Positions 1 through 5,842 of a DNA stretch of 20,717 bases are shown here, piece after piece. The DNA is from Gammaproteobacteria bacterium (GTDB lineage: Bacteria > Pseudomonadota > Gammaproteobacteria > Arenicellales > Spongiicolonaceae): positions 1 to 20,717 of the forward strand of contig RKSH01000043.1 in assembly GCA_007570945.1 (NCBI GenBank), read 5' to 3'. Every line of letters begins with the position of its first letter. The first letter of the stretch is position 1. The notes below the pieces were generated by a model. The model was not told the origin of the DNA. It searched no databases and was given only the letters and a program-made list of their open reading frames with translations. A program made the translations under genes and the position numbers.

Positions 1-991
1 ACCGCAGGCCGTCACCTACACCCGCGTGTTCAGCGACTGGCTGTGCGACATGGCGGCCGCCGACCCCAGGCTGCTCGCCGTCACCCCGGCCATGCGCGAA
101 GGTTCCGGGCTGGTGGAATTTTCCCGGCGTTTTCCCGAGCGTTACTTTGATGCCGGCATCGCCGAGCAACACGCGCTGACCTTCGCCGCCGGCCTGGCCT
201 GCGAGGGCCACAAACCGGTGGTGGCGGTCTACTCCACCTTTTTGCAGCGCGCCTACGACCAGTTGATTCACGACCTCAGCATCCAGAACCTGGACGTCAC
301 CTTGGCCATTGACCGCGGCGGTTTTGTGGGCGCCGATGGGCCCACTCATGCCGGTGTTTTTGATCTCAGTTATTTGCGCTGCATCCCCGGCATCACCGTC
401 ATGGCGCCGGCCGACGAGAACGAGTGCCGGCAAATGTTGACCACCGCCTACCGCCACCCCGGCCCCGCCGCCGTCCGTTACCCCCGAGGCGCCGGGCCCG
501 GGGCCGCGGTGGACGCCGCCCTGCAAGAGTTGCCCCTGGGCACCGCGGATGTGGTGCGCGACGGGGTGGACATCGCCATCGCCGCTTTCGGCAGTTGCGT
601 CGCCGCCGCCACCGAGGCCGGCGCCATGCTGAACGCCACGGTGGTCAACATGCGATTCATCAAACCGCTGGACGCGGCCATGGTGGCGCAACTGGCCCGC
701 GCGCATGCGGTCATCGTCACCGTGGAGGAGAACGTCACCGCCGGCGGCGCCGGCTCGGCGGTGAACGAGGCATTGGCGGCGGCCGGCCTGGCGCTGCCGG
801 TGGTGAACCTCGGCCTGCCCGACCGCCACCTGCCCCACGGCAAGCCGGCCGATGTCCTCGCCCAATGCGGCCTGGACGCCGCCGGCATCGCCCAATCGGC
901 CCGCCGCGCCCTCACCGCCGCCGGGAAAAATCTCGCCTTGCCAAGCCGGGGGAAACGGCATAAACTTGCGCGCCATGAGCAGCCTTCATAA
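1..991 (+). CDS. dxs: 1-deoxy-D-xylulose-5-phosphate synthase, C-terminal part (5' end outside window)
   Basis: This is the 3' half of the thiamine-diphosphate enzyme that condenses pyruvate and glyceraldehyde 3-phosphate to deoxyxylulose 5-phosphate, the first step of the MEP isoprenoid pathway (and a source for thiamine and pyridoxal). The reading frame is open from base 2 of the window, so the gene starts upstream; the GTG at 26 is internal (VFSDWL). Visible are the pyrimidine-binding transketolase domain with the catalytic Glu in GIAEQHA and the DRGGFVGADGPTHAG segment, then the C-terminal transketolase domain (TVEENVTAGGAGSAV, LGLPDRHLPHG). The normal Dxs end is followed by a basic tail of about 20 residues (ending RHEQPS) that overlaps the next gene by 17 bases, so the tail may be a chance read-through to the first stop. 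Identity is certain from these motifs; the partial state is due to the window edge. Confidence 0.96.
   Translation, partial: PQAVTYTRVFSDWLCDMAAADPRLLAVTPAMREGSGLVEFSRRFPERYFDAGIAEQHALTFAAGLACEGHKPVVAVYSTFLQRAYDQLIHDLSIQNLDVTLAIDRGGFVGADGPTHAGVFDLSYLRCIPGITVMAPADENECRQMLTTAYRHPGPAAVRYPRGAGPGAAVDAALQELPLGTADVVRDGVDIAIAAFGSCVAAATEAGAMLNATVVNMRFIKPLDAAMVAQLARAHAVIVTVEENVTAGGAGSAVNEALAAAGLALPVVNLGLPDRHLPHGKPADVLAQCGLDAAGIAQSARRALTAAGKNLALPSRGKRHKLARHEQPS
938..966 (+). promoter_or_regulatory. Candidate sigma70 promoter for the first ATL gene (leaderless)
   Basis: TTGCCA (938-943, 5 of 6 to the -35 consensus) and TAAACT (961-966, 4 of 6 to the -10 consensus) are separated by exactly 17 bases. The -10 ends 8 bases before the ATG at 975, which would place the transcript start at or within a base or two of the start codon. 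No Shine-Dalgarno sequence is seen before this ATG, which fits a leaderless mRNA. The promoter lies inside the 3' end of dxs. Confidence 0.45.
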
Positions 992-1295
992 ACGGATTTG
1001 CCGTCTGGTGCGGCTTATTCCCGAAGCTAAGGTTACAATCTACAAAATGGTCGCGGAAATAATCGGCACCGCAGAGGTGGCCGTGATTCCAGCGATGAAA
1101 AATGCACCTGAAGATGTTCCATGGTGGCGGGTGATTAAGGACAATCGTCACATTGCCGAGCGTGGTGGTGCGCGGGGTTCTGAAGAGCGGCAACGCCTGC
1201 TGGAAAAGAAAAGCGTCGAGTTTGACGCCGACGGTCGGGTTGACATGACGCGCTTTGGCTGGGAACGCGGCCACCAAAACCGGAGAAACAAATGA
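975..1295 (+). CDS. Alkyltransferase-like (ATL / MGMT-fold) protein, diverged paralogue
   Basis: A 106-residue protein with the DNA-binding fold of O6-alkylguanine-DNA alkyltransferases. The nucleophile motif PCHRV of true alkyltransferases is here PWWRVI (residues 49-54), so the acceptor Cys is Trp, as in ATL proteins that bind alkylated bases and hand them to nucleotide excision repair. The base-flipping Tyr aligns with Tyr23, but the Arg-finger region (TPRIVG in the second copy at 6985-7353) reads TAEVAVIP, so the Arg is lost. The C-terminal block RQRLLEKKSVEFDADGRVDM and FGW matches the other copy closely. The ATG at 975 is chosen because the fold starts there; it overlaps dxs by 17 bases, and its stop overlaps the next start (ATGA). 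The stretch is visibly more AT-rich than dxs. DNA binding is inferred; alkyl transfer is unlikely. Confidence 0.82.
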   Translation: MSSLHKRICRLVRLIPEAKVTIYKMVAEIIGTAEVAVIPAMKNAPEDVPWWRVIKDNRHIAERGGARGSEERQRLLEKKSVEFDADGRVDMTRFGWERGHQNRRNK

Positions 1296-1576
1296 AACTC
1301 AACAAATTCTACATCGCCCTCGCCGTCATGGTCGCCTGGGTCGTCATCGGCTTGATTTTTGTCGCGCCGTGGCTGTTTGCCACGTACGACACGCGCACCG
1401 CGTTCACCTACGACCTACTAGGGCTCATCATGCCGTTTGTCGCGCTGTCGGTTTATGTGATAGCGCAGTCGCATCTGGTGCGCTGGTTTGTCAGCGCGCC
1501 GGTCATTGTGGTGATTGTCGCGCTGTGGTTGTTGACGGCGCGCAACATTGTGGTGATTATCCGCGATTACCTGTGA
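1292..1576 (+). CDS. Small three-helix inner membrane protein, unknown function
   Basis: A 94-residue, very hydrophobic protein that I do not recognise. Three likely membrane segments are visible: about residues 8-30 (ALAVMVAWVVIGLIFVAPWL), 42-60 (LLGLIMPFVALSVYVIA) and 68-88 (SAPVIVVIVALWLL). Short charged or polar stretches separate them (YDTRTAF, QSHLVRW) and the C-terminus is RDYL. There is no signal-peptide cleavage site. It begins in the stop codon of the ATL gene (ATGA, 4-base overlap) and its TGA overlaps the folE2 ATG by one base (TGATG), so it is probably translated by coupling within the dxs-ATL-folE2 run. No catalytic motif is seen. Being a real gene is supported by the precise overlaps on both sides. 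Confidence 0.75.
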   Translation: MKLNKFYIALAVMVAWVVIGLIFVAPWLFATYDTRTAFTYDLLGLIMPFVALSVYVIAQSHLVRWFVSAPVIVVIVALWLLTARNIVVIIRDYL

Positions 1577-2421
1577 TGTCCACCGCCACCGCAAAAACCA
1601 AACTCATCCACAGTGCCATCCCGGATGTGCAGGGCCAGGCCGACCACCGGGACGTTGCCCTGGACTGGGCCGGGGTCAAGGGGTTGCGGCGGCCGGTGCG
1701 GTTTGTGGACGGTGACGGCGGGGTGTGCGACACGGTCGCCGAGTTCAGCCTGTTTGTGAACCTCGGGGCCGAGCGCAAGGCGACCCACATGTCCAGATTT
1801 GTGGAACTGCTGGAGGAACACGACGGCGCATTTTCGCTGGCCGGCTTTCGTGAGCTGCTTTCGCAAATGACGGCACGGCTGGACGCCGGGCGCGGGCGCG
1901 TGGAGTTGCGGTTTCCGTTTTTCCTCGCCAAGCGCGCGCCGGTGTCGGGCATCGCCGGGCTGATGGATTACCGGGTGGCGCTGAGCGGTGAGATGCGCGA
2001 CGGCGAGTGCCGGACGCGGGTGACGGTGGTGGTGCCGGTGACCAGTCTGTGCCCATGCTCGCGGGAGGTTTCCAAATACGGCGCGCACAACCAGCGCACC
2101 CACATCACCATGCGCATCACCCCGGCCGATGGCGAAACCCTCATCCTCGCCGAATTAATCCGCAGCGCCGAACAGCAGGCCAGTTGCGAATTGTTCAGCG
2201 TCCTGAAGCGTACCGACGAAAAATTCGTCACCGAGCGTGCGTTTGAGAACCCGAAATTCGTGGAGGACATCGCGCGCGACGTGGCGCTGGCGCTGGACCA
2301 AAACAAGGCGGTGGCCGGCTACTGCGTGGAGGCGGAAAACTTCGAGTCCATTCACAACCACTCGGCTTACGCAAAAATCGAGCGGATGCAAAAGCGGATA
2401 AGTAACCGGTCGGACATTTAG
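1576..2421 (+). CDS. folE2: GTP cyclohydrolase FolE2 (type IB)
   Basis: A 281-residue protein of the FolE2/COG1469 family, which converts GTP to 7,8-dihydroneopterin triphosphate, the entry step to tetrahydrofolate and queuosine. FolE2 is the metal-flexible alternative to the zinc-dependent FolE. The family hallmark SLCPCSREVSKYGAHNQR is present with Cys159-Pro-Cys161 and the following His; other conserved blocks are VSLF-like FSLFVNL with KATHMSRF (residues 58-75), ELRFPFF, the glutamate-bearing VLKRTDEKFVTERAFENPKF and the C-terminal ENFESIHNHSAYA with its histidines. The start at ATG 1576 sits in the sequence TGATG with the previous stop; MSTATAKTKL followed by IPDVQGQ is the usual N-terminus. 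It is the last gene of the plus-strand group and converges on the HAD gene 22 bases away. In other bacteria folE2 is often under Zur control, but no Zur box is visible here. Confidence 0.95.
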   Translation: MSTATAKTKLIHSAIPDVQGQADHRDVALDWAGVKGLRRPVRFVDGDGGVCDTVAEFSLFVNLGAERKATHMSRFVELLEEHDGAFSLAGFRELLSQMTARLDAGRGRVELRFPFFLAKRAPVSGIAGLMDYRVALSGEMRDGECRTRVTVVVPVTSLCPCSREVSKYGAHNQRTHITMRITPADGETLILAELIRSAEQQASCELFSVLKRTDEKFVTERAFENPKFVEDIARDVALALDQNKAVAGYCVEAENFESIHNHSAYAKIERMQKRISNRSDI

Positions 2422-2429
2422 TCCGCCGG
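2406..2429. terminator. Hairpin over the folE2 stop codon between convergent genes
   Basis: CCGG-T-CGGAC (2406-2415) can pair with GTCCG-CCGG (2421-2429), giving nine base pairs with a single bulged T and a five-base loop (ATTTA). The folE2 stop codon TAG (2419-2421) lies at the loop edge. No T-tract follows on either strand, so it is not a textbook intrinsic terminator, but its place between two convergent 3' ends suggests termination or 3'-end protection. Confidence 0.35.
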
Positions 2430-2443
2430 ATGCCCGGTGGATT

Positions 2444-3349
2444 TCAGATTGAAGGGACGATGTAAGTGGGCTGGATGCCTGAGGATGTACAGGCGGCGGC
2501 GACGTTTTCACCCCTCAACGTACCGTGGTCCTCAACCAGAACGGTATCGAACCCCATCGCCGCGCCGCCCAGGATGTCGGTCTGCAATGTGTCGCCCACC
2601 ATGACCACGCGGTCCGGCGATACCGGGGTTGCACGCGCCAAAGCCCGCTTAAAAATGGCCGGGAAAGGCTTGCCGAAAAACTCAGGCGCAATTCCGGTGG
2701 CGTCGGCCAATCGGTGGGCATAATAACCGGGCTCTTGAGAGAAACCGTTTTCGCACGGGGCGACAATGTCGGGATTTCCGACTAAAACCGGCCGCGTGTG
2801 GCCGGCCACCGCGGATTCGAGCAATGCCTGCCTGTGCTCAGTCCATTCGGCGGAGCCAAGCAAAAGAAAACCCGCGACTTCGGCATATGCAAGCGGGTCA
2901 TCAGTCAGGAACACCGCATTGAAACGCTCCAATTCCCGGTCACCTCGGAACCGCCGCGAAGCCATCATTCCCCATCGGCGCGGCGGCTGAGCGGCCAAAT
3001 ACGCGGTCAGCGCGTCGCGGCCGGACACCACCTCATCCTCGACAAAGTCGAAGCCAAGCCGCCGATAACGCTCCATCACCAAGCGCTTGGGGTAACCCGC
3101 GGCATTGGTCACCACAATGACTTGCTTGCCCGCCGCGCGCAAAGCCGCAATGCGTTCCACCGCACCCGGAACAGCGGTGTCTCCCCGGTTAAGAACGCCG
3201 AAACTGTCCAGAAAAAACACATCATACAAATCGGCGATGTCGGCCAGCGAAGTGCGGCGTTGTGTACACTTGGGAAAGTCTGCGCAAGGCAGGCGATGGC
3301 GCACCGCCTCATATGCGACAAAGGCCTGGGCGGCATTCCCGACGGCCAT
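2444..3349 (-). CDS. HAD-superfamily class IIA-type hydrolase (TIGR01459-like)
   Basis: A 301-residue HAD phosphatase-like protein. Motif I is FLDSFGVL with nucleophile Asp48; the usual second Asp of DxD is Phe50, as is common in the class IIA hyp4 group (typically DLWGV). Motif II is in VIVVTNAAGYP, motif III is the Lys of FFGKPFP, and motif IV is VMVGDTLQTD. The large cap between motifs II and III fits class IIA (NagD/PGP-like). The ATG at 3349 is chosen over the upstream ATG at 3385 because it forms TGATG with the phnE stop, a one-base overlap that implies translational coupling, and because the extra 12 residues would lie wholly inside phnE. It is thus the last gene of the phosphonate-type transport operon, and a phosphoester or phosphonate-derived substrate is a reasonable but unproven guess. 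The substrate cannot be read from sequence. Confidence 0.85.
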   Translation of the reverse strand: MAVGNAAQAFVAYEAVRHRLPCADFPKCTQRRTSLADIADLYDVFFLDSFGVLNRGDTAVPGAVERIAALRAAGKQVIVVTNAAGYPKRLVMERYRRLGFDFVEDEVVSGRDALTAYLAAQPPRRWGMMASRRFRGDRELERFNAVFLTDDPLAYAEVAGFLLLGSAEWTEHRQALLESAVAGHTRPVLVGNPDIVAPCENGFSQEPGYYAHRLADATGIAPEFFGKPFPAIFKRALARATPVSPDRVVMVGDTLQTDILGGAAMGFDTVLVEDHGTLRGENVAAACTSSGIQPTYIVPSI

Positions 3350-4167
3350 CAAACAATGGCGCCGCGGATTTTCGCCGAAACCCATTCTGAAATTACGACC
3401 GCCAACAGAATCACTATCAGGATAAGCGACACCTGGGGCCAGGCCAGCGTGTTCAGTGATGACGACAGTTGCAGCCCAATGCCGCCCGCACCAACCAGGC
3501 CAAGCACGGTGGATTCACGGATGTTGATGTCCCAGCGAAATACCGCAATGCCGGCAAAAGCGGGCAGAATTTGCGGCACAATCCCATATGTCGTGACTTG
3601 CAAAGGGCCGGCGCCGGTGGCGGTAATCGCCTCAACCTGAGATTGATCAATCTCCTCTATCGCCTCATACAGCAGTTTGGCGCAGAATCCGATTGAGCGA
3701 ATAGCGATGGCGATAATGCCGGCAAAGACGCCGGGGCCGATGATTGCTATCAGCAAAAGCGCCCATATCAACGAGTTGATTGAACGGGTGGAGACAATGA
3801 CAAGCAATGCGACGGGGCGAACAAACACCCGCGATGGCGTGGTGTTTCGCGCGGCGAGAAACGCCACCGGCACCGCCAAACACAATGCAATCAGCGTACC
3901 AAGGGTGGCGATGTTCAGCGTATCCCATATGGGCACCCACAAATGATCCATGTATGACCAGCGCGGCGGGGTGGCGCGGGCCAGGATATCCTGGGCGATG
4001 CGCGGGGCATCCCATACAAAGAACCAGGTCGTCACCCCGGAAATTCGGTTCCAGCACCAAACAAAGACGGCGACGCCGATTAGCCAGCCTACCCAGCGGA
4101 CCAGCCTCTCGGCGGGCGTACGGCGAGTCCAGCCCAAGCGGTCATTGCCCAGAGGAAACACCGGCAT
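3349..4167 (-). CDS. phnE: Phosphonate-type ABC transporter permease (second PhnE)
   Basis: A 272-residue inner membrane permease of the PhnE family. An N-terminal helix (GWLIGVAVFVWCW, about residues 27-39) is followed by a BPD-transporter domain with five more helices; the cytoplasmic EAA loop reads EAITATGAGPLQVTTYGIVP (about residues 180-200), and the family block DINIRESTVLGLVGAGGIG follows. PhnE proteins form the membrane channel that PhnC powers. The gene starts directly after the stop of the upstream permease gene (TAA then ATG, no gap) and ends in TGATG with the HAD gene. It differs clearly from its neighbour, so the channel is probably a PhnE1/PhnE2 heterodimer, as in other operons with two permeases. 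Confidence 0.93.
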   Translation of the reverse strand: MPVFPLGNDRLGWTRRTPAERLVRWVGWLIGVAVFVWCWNRISGVTTWFFVWDAPRIAQDILARATPPRWSYMDHLWVPIWDTLNIATLGTLIALCLAVPVAFLAARNTTPSRVFVRPVALLVIVSTRSINSLIWALLLIAIIGPGVFAGIIAIAIRSIGFCAKLLYEAIEEIDQSQVEAITATGAGPLQVTTYGIVPQILPAFAGIAVFRWDINIRESTVLGLVGAGGIGLQLSSSLNTLAWPQVSLILIVILLAVVISEWVSAKIRGAIV

Positions 4168-4986
4168 TTATTGAACCCTCGCACGAACAAGGCCCGACAG
4201 ATATTCCAGCGCCATGACAATGCCGATGATGACAACCAGAATCGCGGCCGCAGTGTCGAATTCGTAGCGGTCAAAAGCGGTGTTGAGCGTGGCCCCAATC
4301 CCGCCGGCGCCAACCAGCCCCAAGACCGCGGATTCGCGGAAGTTGATGTCAATGCGATACATGCCGAGTCCCACAAGCCGTGGAATAACCTGTGGTTGCA
4401 CACCATAGTTGATCCATTGCATCCACTTGGATCCGGTGGCCCGGATTGCCTCGGTCTGGGCCTTGTCGATGCTTTCAATGTTCTCGGCCAGAAGCTTGGA
4501 CAAAAAACCAATGGTGGCGAAGGACAGCGTTAAAAATCCGGCCAGCGGCCCAAAACCGAATATGGCAACCAACAGGATTGCAACGATGATTTCTTGCAGC
4601 GCACGTGAGACCGCAATGACGCCCCGGCAAATCAGGTAGATTGGCAAAGGCGCGATGTTGCTGGCCGCCCCCAGGCCGATGGGGATTGAGATGGCGATAC
4701 CGACAACCGAGGCGGCGACGGTCATAACGATGCTTTCCAGCATCCCGCTCCAGATGTCGCCCGCCCGGGATATAAAATCAAGCCGGGCGAAAGACATGAT
4801 GAACTCCGCGCCACGGTCGAGGCCTTCGTAGACGCGAAGCCAGTTCACCTCAATGGAAAATATGGCCGCGGCCAGGTAAGCCGTGACGCCAATGGCGAGC
4901 GCCCGGCGCAACCACGGGGATTTAATGAGCGGCGGTTTGCGCCAAGGCCTGTCAAGGCGGTCTGACAGTGCATCCGATTTTCTCAT
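4168..4986 (-). CDS. phnE: Phosphonate-type ABC transporter permease (first PhnE)
   Basis: A 272-residue permease, the first of two tandem PhnE genes. After a hydrophilic, basic N-terminus (about 24 residues) comes a membrane helix (AIGVTAYLAAAIFSI), then the permease domain. The EAA loop is EAIRATGSKWMQWINYGVQP and is followed by the conserved DINFRESAVLGLVGAGGIGA block shared with its neighbour. Its ATG overlaps the phnC stop by four bases (ATGA), so the two are coupled. Both permeases have the same length but diverged sequence, which suggests an old duplication and a heterodimeric channel. The transported compound may be a phosphonate, phosphite or phosphate; the family name alone does not decide. 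Confidence 0.93.
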   Translation of the reverse strand: MRKSDALSDRLDRPWRKPPLIKSPWLRRALAIGVTAYLAAAIFSIEVNWLRVYEGLDRGAEFIMSFARLDFISRAGDIWSGMLESIVMTVAASVVGIAISIPIGLGAASNIAPLPIYLICRGVIAVSRALQEIIVAILLVAIFGFGPLAGFLTLSFATIGFLSKLLAENIESIDKAQTEAIRATGSKWMQWINYGVQPQVIPRLVGLGMYRIDINFRESAVLGLVGAGGIGATLNTAFDRYEFDTAAAILVVIIGIVMALEYLSGLVRARVQ

Positions 4987-5771
4987 GCTGACAGTTCCTC
5001 GGACTCGCCGTCCTTTCGGATAGTCGCCTGCCAGTCTTCCTCACCGTAGATAGCCGTCAGTACCTCCGGAGTCAGCGCCGTTGGCAGGCCGTCGAATTCT
5101 ATGACGCCAAATCGCAGGCCAATGACTCGCTGCACAAACATTTGGGCAAGGGCCACGTCATGAATATTCACGATGGCGGCCAGCTGGCGCTCGGCGCAAA
5201 GTTCGGTAATCAGCCGCATAATCTGGCGCGATGTTTTCGGGTCGAGCGAAGCTGTGGGTTCATCCACCAGCAGCAGCGCGGGATCTTGAATTAGCGCACG
5301 GCAAATGCCCACCCTTTGGCGTTGCCCGCCCGACAATTCGTCGGCACGTTTGTCGGCCATTTCCAACAAATCCACACGGTCGAGCAGGCGAAAGGCCTCG
5401 TTCACGTCGGACTGGGGGTAACGCCGCAAAAAACTGCGCCAGAAGCCAACGTACCCCAGACGACCCGACAGGACGTTTTCCATCACCGTCAATCGTTCAA
5501 TGAGGGCATATTCCTGAAAAATCATCCCCATTCGCCGACGTTCGCGACGCAGCGCACCCGCGCTGAGCCCCGATATTTCGACATCATCCAACCAAACTTT
5601 TCCGCTGGTTGGCTCGACCAATCGGTTGATACAGCGAATTAATGTTGATTTCCCGGCGCCTGACGGTCCGATTAGAGAAACCACCTGGCCCTGGGGGACC
5701 TCCATGTCCACCGCCCTGAGCGCCTTGTCGCCGGTTTTGTAAGTTTTAACCAGTTTCTCAATCTTCAGCAC
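4983..5771 (-). CDS. phnC: Phosphonate-type ABC transporter ATP-binding protein
   Basis: A 262-residue ABC ATPase that powers the importer. Walker A is GPSGAGKST (residues 35-43), the Q-loop is in MIFQEYALIERLTV, the signature is DELSGGQRQRVGICRAL, Walker B is LLLVDEPTASLDP, and the switch His is in IVNIHDVALA. These, with the RLGYVGFWRSF stretch, match PhnC. The frame is open further upstream to a TTG at 5852 (inside phnD) and an ATG at 5819. I prefer the GTG at 5771 because the protein then begins LKIEKLVKTY as PhnC proteins do, and GGGTGA lies a few bases before it; the extra 27 residues of the longest form have no counterpart in the family. The gene lies 71 bases after phnD and overlaps the next permease gene by four bases. 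Confidence 0.93.
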   Translation of the reverse strand: MLKIEKLVKTYKTGDKALRAVDMEVPQGQVVSLIGPSGAGKSTLIRCINRLVEPTSGKVWLDDVEISGLSAGALRRERRRMGMIFQEYALIERLTVMENVLSGRLGYVGFWRSFLRRYPQSDVNEAFRLLDRVDLLEMADKRADELSGGQRQRVGICRALIQDPALLLVDEPTASLDPKTSRQIMRLITELCAERQLAAIVNIHDVALAQMFVQRVIGLRFGVIEFDGLPTALTPEVLTAIYGEEDWQATIRKDGESEELSA

Positions 5772-5811
5772 GGCTTCACCCCGGGTTCTTGCATCTTGGC
5801 CAGGGAACGAC

Positions 5812-5828
5812 AAGCCCATCCAGGGCCT
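5812..5828 (-). other. Hairpin between phnD and phnC
   Basis: On the minus strand AGGCCC (5828-5823) pairs with GGGCTT (5817-5812), six pairs including one G-T, around the loop TGGAT. It lies in the 71 bases between phnD and the preferred phnC start. Hairpins at this place in binding-protein transporter operons commonly protect the upstream message and so raise the amount of binding protein; that role here is inference. It would also bury the alternative ATG at 5819. Confidence 0.3.
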
Positions 5829-5842
5829 GCCGTCCCACGGGG

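Noticed and set aside
424..963. Plus-strand open frame of 179 residues, rich in Arg, Gly and Pro, inside dxs
   Set aside because: It is a frame-shifted shadow of dxs in GC-rich DNA; no domain features and no room for an independent gene.
3350..3385. Twelve-residue longer HAD start at ATG 3385
   Set aside because: It would lie wholly inside phnE; the TGATG junction at 3349 is the better start.
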